Under the pieces are notes generated by a model that searched no databases, was not told the DNA's origin, and saw only the letters and a list, made by a program, of their open reading frames with translations. Positions 58,999-64,000 of a stretch of 64,000 bases of DNA are shown piece after piece. Origin of the DNA: Methyloversatilis sp. RAC08 (GTDB lineage Bacteria > Pseudomonadota > Gammaproteobacteria > Burkholderiales > Rhodocyclaceae). Positions within the stretch are counted from its first letter, which is position 1. Each line of letters opens with the position of its first letter. The stretch covers positions 1,426,001 through 1,490,000 of the forward strand of contig NZ_CP016448.1 of the NCBI RefSeq assembly GCF_001713355.1. The letters run 5' to 3'. The position numbers and the translations under genes are program-made.

Positions 58999-59535
58999 AT
59001 GTCCGAACGCATCGTGATGAAGATCGGTGAAGCCACCGTCTTCGCCAAGGAAGGCCAGTTCACCGACGCCATGCCGGAAATCGTCATCGGTTCCATCGAC
59101 GGCCCGGTTGGCCAGGCCTTCGCCCAGATGATGGGCCAGACCGCCGGCCACACACGCATGCTCGCCGTGCGCGACTGCAACCAGATGGCCAAGCCGGCGA
59201 CCATGATGGTGCCCAAGGTGACGATCAAGAATTCGCGCACGGTCGAACTGCTGGGCGGCGTGGTGCAGTCGGCCACTGCCGATGCCGTCGTCGACAGCGT
59301 TGCAGAGGGCGTCATCCCGAAGGAACTGGTGGATGAACTCGTCATCATCGATCTGGTGTGGCTGGATCCGAATGCGGTCAAGGACCCCAATCTCGACATG
59401 AAGGACCTGTACCGCACCAACTATGAAGCGATGAAGCTGGCCATCCAGCGCGCGATGACCGGCAAGCCGACGATGGAAGAACTGATCGCCAACCGCCACA
59501 AGATCAAGCACTGCATGTACGACCCGGACGCCTGA
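58999..59535 (+). CDS. Formaldehyde-activating enzyme paralogue lacking the usual His
   Basis: 178-residue member of the Fae family, which condenses formaldehyde with tetrahydromethanopterin. Family features include VMKIGEATV, PATMMVPKVTIKNSR, VVDSVAEGVIPKEL and NYEAMKLAIQRAMTGKP. The catalytic histidine of canonical Fae (in the segment VAHIDLIIG) is replaced: here DAMPEIVIG, Met25. Such Fae2-type paralogues occur in methylotrophs with unclear roles. A strong AAAGGAAG ribosome site precedes the ATG, and a rho-independent terminator follows directly. It may be monocistronic; 58938-58998 is its leader. Confidence 0.85.
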   Translation: MSERIVMKIGEATVFAKEGQFTDAMPEIVIGSIDGPVGQAFAQMMGQTAGHTRMLAVRDCNQMAKPATMMVPKVTIKNSRTVELLGGVVQSATADAVVDSVAEGVIPKELVDELVIIDLVWLDPNAVKDPNLDMKDLYRTNYEAMKLAIQRAMTGKPTMEELIANRHKIKHCMYDPDA

Positions 59536-59556
59536 ACGAGCTGCGTCACTCAAGCG

Positions 59557-59588
59557 AAAGCCCCTGCCCTGTGCAGGGGCTTTTTTTT
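59557..59588 (+). terminator. Rho-independent terminator of the fae paralogue
   Basis: AAAGCCCCTGC and GCAGGGGCTTT form an 11-bp stem with a 5-nt loop, followed by an unbroken T-run. This is the only textbook terminator seen in the window. Confidence 0.95.
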
Positions 59589-59683
59589 GCGGCCTGACCG
59601 CTTGTAGGACAACCTTGTTTTGATCTCCATCGGCATCCAGAATGAATGAAGCTTGGCTGTTGGCCGGGCAGGGAGGAATGCCG

Positions 59684-60763
59684 ATGGACGTTCGGGGCGA
59701 CGCCACACCGCGGCGCGAGAATGCGGCCATGCCGCAAATGAGTGACGACGCGTTCCGGCGCGTAGTCGAATACGCCCCGAGTGCAATGGTGCTGGTCGAT
59801 GACCAAGGCATGATCGTGCTGGTCAATGAACAGACGGAGAGGCTGTTCGGCTATCCACGCGCCGAACTCATAGGATGCTCGGTCGACATGCTGGTGCCCT
59901 TCGCTACGCGTGCGCATCACGCCGACTTCCGCCGCAGCTTCCTTTCATCACCCAGCCCACGACCGATGGGTGGTGGGCGCGACCTGTTCGCCTGCCGCGC
60001 CGACGGCAGCGAGTTCCCGGTCGAGATCGGTCTCAATCCGATGGACACGGGCAATGGCGTCATGGTGCTGGCGTCCATCGTCGACATCACCGAACGACGC
60101 CGCGCGCAGCAGGTGCTGGAACAGGCCCTGCTCGAGAAGACGGTGCTGCTCAACGAGGTACACCACCGGGTCAAGAACAATCTCCAGGTCATCAGCAGCC
60201 TGCTGAACCTGCAGGCCAACAACGTCGGCGATTCGCGCGTGCGCGACATCCTGAACGAGAGCCAGAACCGCGTGCGCGCCATGGCACTTACCCACCAGCT
60301 GCTGTACGAGCGCAAGGACTTCTCGCGCATGGACCTGGGCGACTACCTCGATAGGCTGGCCCAGCTGTTGCGCGGCACCTATCGCAGCGGCTCGAACGGC
60401 GTCGAACTGCAGCTCGAACGGCCGGAGCAGCCGGTGTACCTCGATCTGGAACGCGCCATCCCCTGCGGACTGATGGTCAACGAGCTGGTCACCAACGCGT
60501 TCAAGCACGCCTTTCCGGACCAGCGCCGCGGCGACATCACCATCACGTTGTCCGGCGACAGCCAGCGGCTGACACTGGCTGTGCGCGATGACGGCGTCGG
60601 CCTGCCGGAGAATTTCGATTTCGAAGCGGTCAAGTCGCTCGGGCTTCAGCTGGTCCCGCTGCTGATAGACCAGCTGCACGGCGAGCTGCAGATACTGCCC
60701 GGGGGCGGCGCCCATTACCGCATCACCTTCCCGGCCGCCCTTTCGATACGAGGTACGCCATGA
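59684..60763 (+). CDS. PAS-domain histidine kinase (HisKA_2 type)
   Basis: Soluble sensor kinase, 359 residues. A PAS domain (about 20-140; [27 protein letters not shown]) is followed by a HisKA_2 phosphoacceptor ([23 protein letters not shown], His near 158) and an HATPase domain ([15 protein letters not shown]-box, [10 protein letters not shown]). There are no membrane segments. I choose ATG 59684 because GGGAGGA lies 7 nt before it; in-frame ATGs at 59642 and 59678 are less well placed. It overlaps the response-regulator gene by 4 bp, so the two form a coupled pair. Confidence 0.88.
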   Translation: MDVRGDATPRRENAAMPQMSDDAFRRVVEYAPSAMVLVDDQGMIVLVNEQTERLFGYPRAELIGCSVDMLVPFATRAHHADFRRSFLSSPSPRPMGGGRDLFACRADGSEFPVEIGLNPMDTGNGVMVLASIVDITERRRAQQVLEQALLEKTVLLNEVHHRVKNNLQVISSLLNLQANNVGDSRVRDILNESQNRVRAMALTHQLLYERKDFSRMDLGDYLDRLAQLLRGTYRSGSNGVELQLERPEQPVYLDLERAIPCGLMVNELVTNAFKHAFPDQRRGDITITLSGDSQRLTLAVRDDGVGLPENFDFEAVKSLGLQLVPLLIDQLHGELQILPGGGAHYRITFPAALSIRGTP

Positions 60764-63183
60764 ACGCCCCGCTTCCGATCAATCTGATGCTGGTCGAAGA
60801 CGAACGGGTGATCGCGTTCGACCTGAAGAACCAGCTGCAGTCATTCGGCTACAGAGTCGGCGCCGTGCTGGCCAGCGGCGAACAGGCCGTCGATCGCGTC
60901 ACCGACGTGGCGCCCGATCTGGTGCTGATGGATATTCATCTGGACGGCGCTCTCGACGGCATCGATGCCGCGCTGCAGATACAGGCCCGCTTCCGGGTAC
61001 CGGTGGTGTTCCTGACGGCCTACGCCGAGGACGACACGCTCAAGCGGGCGATGGAATGCCGGCCGTTCGGTTATCTGGTGAAACCATGCGAGGCGCGCGA
61101 ACTGCACGCGACGATACAGATGGCCCTTGCCCGTCGTGAAGTCGAAGCGCACGTCGAACGCAGCGAACAACTGTTCAAGCTGGCGCTGGATGCGGCCTCG
61201 CTCGGCGTGCTGGAGTGGCAGGGCGATTCGATGCGGCTGCACGGCGATGGTCATCTGCGCGGCCTGTTCGGTGACCGGCCCGTACCGCTGGACGAAAACT
61301 GGGACATCTTTCTGTCACGGATCGATCCGGACGACCGGGCGCGCATCACCGAAGCGCTTGACTCAGCGCTGGAACGTGGCGACCCTGTGCGCATCGAGTT
61401 CCGCACCGCGGGCAATGGCGGCGCATGCAGCCTTGAAGCACACGCCCGCGCATATGGTGAGTCGCACAGCGAACGGCGCCTCGTCGGCATCCTGCAGGAC
61501 GTCACCCAGCGACGTTGCGACGAAGCGGCCCTGCGCCAGTCCAGCGTGGTGTTCCACACGGCCGCGGAAGCCTTCGTCATCAGCGATCTGCAGCGGCGCA
61601 TCGTTGCGGTGAATGCCGCGTACACCCGCATTACCGGGCATGCCGAGTGCGACGTGATCGCGCTCGACCCCGAGCAGGTACTCGGCACAGGTCACGACGA
61701 CGCCTTCTACAGCGCACTCGCCGCCTCCGCCGGTGCGGGCTACTGGCAGGGCGAGGTGCAGTGCCGCCGCGCGTCCGGCGACAGTTTTCCCGCGTGGGAG
61801 AGCATCAGTGCGGTGCGCAGCGAAAGTGGCGAAGTCACCCATTTTGTCGCAGCACTGTCGGACTTCACGGCCATCCACCAGATCGAAGCCAAGCTCAACC
61901 ATCTCGCACATCACGACGCGCTGACCGATCTGCCCAACCGGCTGCTGTTCGACGACCGCTTCGAACAGGCGATCGAACAGGCGCGTCGCCTGGAGCATCG
62001 CTGCATCCTTCTGTTCCTCGATCTGGACGGCTTCAAGGGCGTCAATGACACGCTGGGACACGCTGTCGGCGACGACCTTCTGCGCACTGTGGCGCAGCGC
62101 CTGCGTGCGGCGTTGCGCCGCAGCGATACGCTGGCCCGTCTGGGCGGGGACGAGTTCGTCGTGCTGACCGGCAGCGTCCAGCCGGAAGAAGCTTCCCGTC
62201 TCGCACTCAAGCTTCTCGATGCGCTGAACGAGCCGTTCGAACTGGGCAAGGAGCAGATCCGGATCTCGGCCAGCATCGGCATCGCGGTGTTCCCTGACCA
62301 CGGGATCGACCGCAATGTACTGATGCGTGCTGCGGACATCGCGATGTATTCCGCCAAGTCGCAGGGCCGCAATCGCTACCAGTTCTTTTCAGAGGACATG
62401 TCGGAGCGCACGCATGAACGCATGCAGATGGAGCAGGGTCTGCGGCGCGCCATTGAAGCCGATGCGCTGCAGGTGCATTACCAGCCGCAGCTGCGTCTGG
62501 GCGACCGTCACATCGTGGGCGTGGAAGCGCTGGTGCGCTGGCCACATCCGGAATGGGGCATGGTGTCGCCGTCGCGCTTCGTGCCGGTGGCGGAGGAAAG
62601 CGGCATCATCGAGGCGATGGGACGGTGGGTGCTGCGCCGCGCATGCCATGACATCGTCGGCCTGGCGGACAGCGAGGGCCAGCAGATGCGGCTGGCGGTG
62701 AATGTGTCGGTACGTCAGTTCCTGCACGACGACTTCGTCGGCCAGGTACTCGAAGTACTGGCAGAAACCGGCTTTCCCGCCGCATCGCTGGAACTGGAAA
62801 TCACCGAATCCACGCTGCAGGTCATTGAACGCACTGCCGGCATACTCGATGCCCTGAAGCGGCTTGGCGTATCCATCAGCATTGACGATTTCGGCACCGG
62901 CTACTCGTCGCTCAGCGTGCTGCGCGGCTTGCCGATCGACCGCATAAAGATTGACCGCTCCTTCATCATCGACCTCACTGAAAGCGACGATGCACGTGCC
63001 ATGATCGATGCCATGCTCACGCTGGGCAGGTCGCTGCGCATGATCACCATTGCCGAAGGAATAGAGCTGGATGCCCAGGCCGAACTGCTGGGCCGTCTCG
63101 GCTGCGCCGAAGGACAGGGCTTCCTGTTTGCACGGCCGATGCCGCTCGACTCACTGCGCAAGCTGCTCGCCGGACGGCATTGA
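60760..63183 (+). CDS. Response regulator with PAS, GGDEF and EAL domains
   Basis: 807 residues. The N-terminal receiver has phospho-acceptor Asp58 ([10 protein letters not shown]) and switch residues LTAYAE and YLVKP. Two PAS-like regions follow (about 133-250, 255-370), then a diguanylate cyclase domain with intact GGDEF ([11 protein letters not shown]) and a phosphodiesterase domain with an intact EAL motif (VEALVRW), [18 protein letters not shown] and KIDRSF. Both catalytic signatures look complete, so net activity on cyclic-di-GMP cannot be told from sequence. It is translationally coupled to the HisKA_2 kinase. Confidence 0.92.
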   Translation: MNAPLPINLMLVEDERVIAFDLKNQLQSFGYRVGAVLASGEQAVDRVTDVAPDLVLMDIHLDGALDGIDAALQIQARFRVPVVFLTAYAEDDTLKRAMECRPFGYLVKPCEARELHATIQMALARREVEAHVERSEQLFKLALDAASLGVLEWQGDSMRLHGDGHLRGLFGDRPVPLDENWDIFLSRIDPDDRARITEALDSALERGDPVRIEFRTAGNGGACSLEAHARAYGESHSERRLVGILQDVTQRRCDEAALRQSSVVFHTAAEAFVISDLQRRIVAVNAAYTRITGHAECDVIALDPEQVLGTGHDDAFYSALAASAGAGYWQGEVQCRRASGDSFPAWESISAVRSESGEVTHFVAALSDFTAIHQIEAKLNHLAHHDALTDLPNRLLFDDRFEQAIEQARRLEHRCILLFLDLDGFKGVNDTLGHAVGDDLLRTVAQRLRAALRRSDTLARLGGDEFVVLTGSVQPEEASRLALKLLDALNEPFELGKEQIRISASIGIAVFPDHGIDRNVLMRAADIAMYSAKSQGRNRYQFFSEDMSERTHERMQMEQGLRRAIEADALQVHYQPQLRLGDRHIVGVEALVRWPHPEWGMVSPSRFVPVAEESGIIEAMGRWVLRRACHDIVGLADSEGQQMRLAVNVSVRQFLHDDFVGQVLEVLAETGFPAASLELEITESTLQVIERTAGILDALKRLGVSISIDDFGTGYSSLSVLRGLPIDRIKIDRSFIIDLTESDDARAMIDAMLTLGRSLRMITIAEGIELDAQAELLGRLGCAEGQGFLFARPMPLDSLRKLLAGRH

Positions 63184-63250
63184 GCGCAGCGGTGCCAGGC
63201 GATTGGACAGCGCAGGAGGTCGTCGGGCGCCAACCGACAACGGCACCGGG

Positions 63251-64000
63251 CTATGCCGGCTCGACCGCCTCGACCGGCAGTGTCTCCAGGTGGCGCCGCA
63301 GGATGCGGTAGTGGTCGTAGTCGAAGCGTGCGACGACCCCTGCGGGCAAGGCACTCGCTTCTTCAGCTGCGCTGCCCAGGTAGCACCAATGGGACAGCCA
63401 GTGGCGGTCGCCACGCAGTGCGCTGGGTCGTCGTTCGCGCACCACCACCCGGCCCGGCCAGGGCCAGTCCGGTACCCGCAGGCCGTCCAGCGCACTCATC
63501 ATCCGCAGATCGTGCTGCCGCACATCCTCGCGCCCGCAGCACACGCCGCGGCAGCGCTTGATCTGCACATTCACACAGGCGGCAGTGCGTCTTTCGTGCC
63601 CCTGCAGGCCGATGCGTTTCGGGCACAACTGCCACGCTGTCGCCATTTCGCGCAACGCCGCCATGCAGTCGCGGCGCGAGCGGAACGGACCATACAGACC
63701 GCTCAGCTGCTGCGGCGCGACGCGGTCTAGATCGACCACAACCAGCGCCGCCTCGCCAGCAGCGACCTCGTTGCCCAAACCACCCAGCAAGTGCAACGCC
63801 ACGGCCGGACCGGCGGCGCGTGGCGGCTTGTTGTAGGGCGGCTGCAACTGTTTCACGAGCTTCGCTTCGAGCAGCAGCGCACCCAGTTCGCCGGCGGTCT
63901 CGGTCCATTCGACGCGCCGCGTCTCGCGCGCGAGCCGTGCCGCCAGACCTGCCTTCTGCGGACCGCTGAAGTGGGACAGCACACGCGCTCGCAGATTGCG
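63251..64000 (-). CDS. GIY-YIG nuclease domain protein (5' part outside window)
   Basis: The reverse strand is open from the window edge, starting in RNLRARVLSHFSGPQKAG, the second half of a GIY-YIG nuclease domain (the NLRxRVxSHF motif). Next come VEWTETAGELGALLLEAKLVKQLQPPYN (UvrC-like, with the catalytic Glu region) and Cys residues in CVNVQIKRCRGVCCG, as in UvrC/Cho and in DnaQ-GIY-YIG fusions. The missing N-terminus decides whether this is Cho or an exonuclease fusion. The gap to the EAL gene (67 bp) holds nothing evident. Confidence 0.8.
   Translation of the reverse strand, partial: RNLRARVLSHFSGPQKAGLAARLARETRRVEWTETAGELGALLLEAKLVKQLQPPYNKPPRAAGPAVALHLLGGLGNEVAAGEAALVVVDLDRVAPQQLSGLYGPFRSRRDCMAALREMATAWQLCPKRIGLQGHERRTAACVNVQIKRCRGVCCGREDVRQHDLRMMSALDGLRVPDWPWPGRVVVRERRPSALRGDRHWLSHWCYLGSAAEEASALPAGVVARFDYDHYRILRRHLETLPVEAVEPA

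Overview
The window is GC-rich, densely coded, single-chromosome-type DNA from a Gram-negative betaproteobacterium. The gene orders pilMNOPQ-aroK-aroB-dgt-gltB-gltD and ponA/cyaY/lptM/lysA, two PQQ alcohol dehydrogenases with lanthanide-type active sites, a formaldehyde-activating-enzyme (Fae) homologue and an acetoin dehydrogenase operon together suggest a facultatively methylotrophic or alcohol-oxidising member of the Rhodocyclales, such as Methyloversatilis. The genus is an inference; no 16S rRNA, tRNA, CRISPR array, prophage or transposase was seen.

Layout. 1-5785: recG (cut by the window edge), ridA, a soluble chemoreceptor with a zinc-binding CZB tail, a SPOR/DUF2802 pair and an ElyC/YdcF protein. 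5806-15404: an acetoin catabolism locus, acoX-acoA-acoB-acoC followed on the same strand by lipA, thiS, thiG and a short-chain dehydrogenase, with the sigma-54 activator gene acoR divergent. 15473-27453: an alcohol-oxidation region with PQQ dehydrogenase 1 + cytochrome c + porin, thiC, then PQQ dehydrogenase 2 + periplasmic binding protein + cytochrome c + HbpS-like protein. 27822-32028: chrA, a YkgJ-type protein and an ABC exporter. 32294-35164: an apparent insertion next to glmS, made of a glmS scrap, an AAA ATPase behind a palindromic operator, and a ComEC-like metallo-beta-lactamase-fold protein. 35451-49161: glmS, glmU, gltBD, dgt, aroB, aroK. 49239-59535: the pilus assembly operon, ponA, cyaY, lptM, lysA, hslR and a fae paralogue. 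59684-64000: a histidine kinase/response-regulator pair linked to cyclic-di-GMP, and part of a GIY-YIG nuclease gene.

How the parts fit. The strongest new signal is regulatory. The acoX, porin/PQQ-dehydrogenase-1 and PQQ-dehydrogenase-2 transcription units each carry a GG-N10-GC sigma-54 promoter and, roughly 75-170 bp further upstream, copies of one inverted-repeat motif (TGAGACACCTGT and variants). This suggests a single regulon, probably run by the AcoR encoded here or a close homologue, joining periplasmic alcohol oxidation to acetoin cleavage. The aco operon also carries genes for the two cofactors its enzyme needs: lipA for lipoate and thiSG (with thiC nearby) for thiamine diphosphate.

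The second theme is repeat-driven change: paired REP palindromes at several intergenic sites, exactly 30 tandem copies of a 13-bp unit built from the REP head, a smaller 3 x 15-bp relative beside another REP pair, three in-phase copies of the gltD 3' end at a 130-bp period, and a 34-bp perfect inverted repeat.
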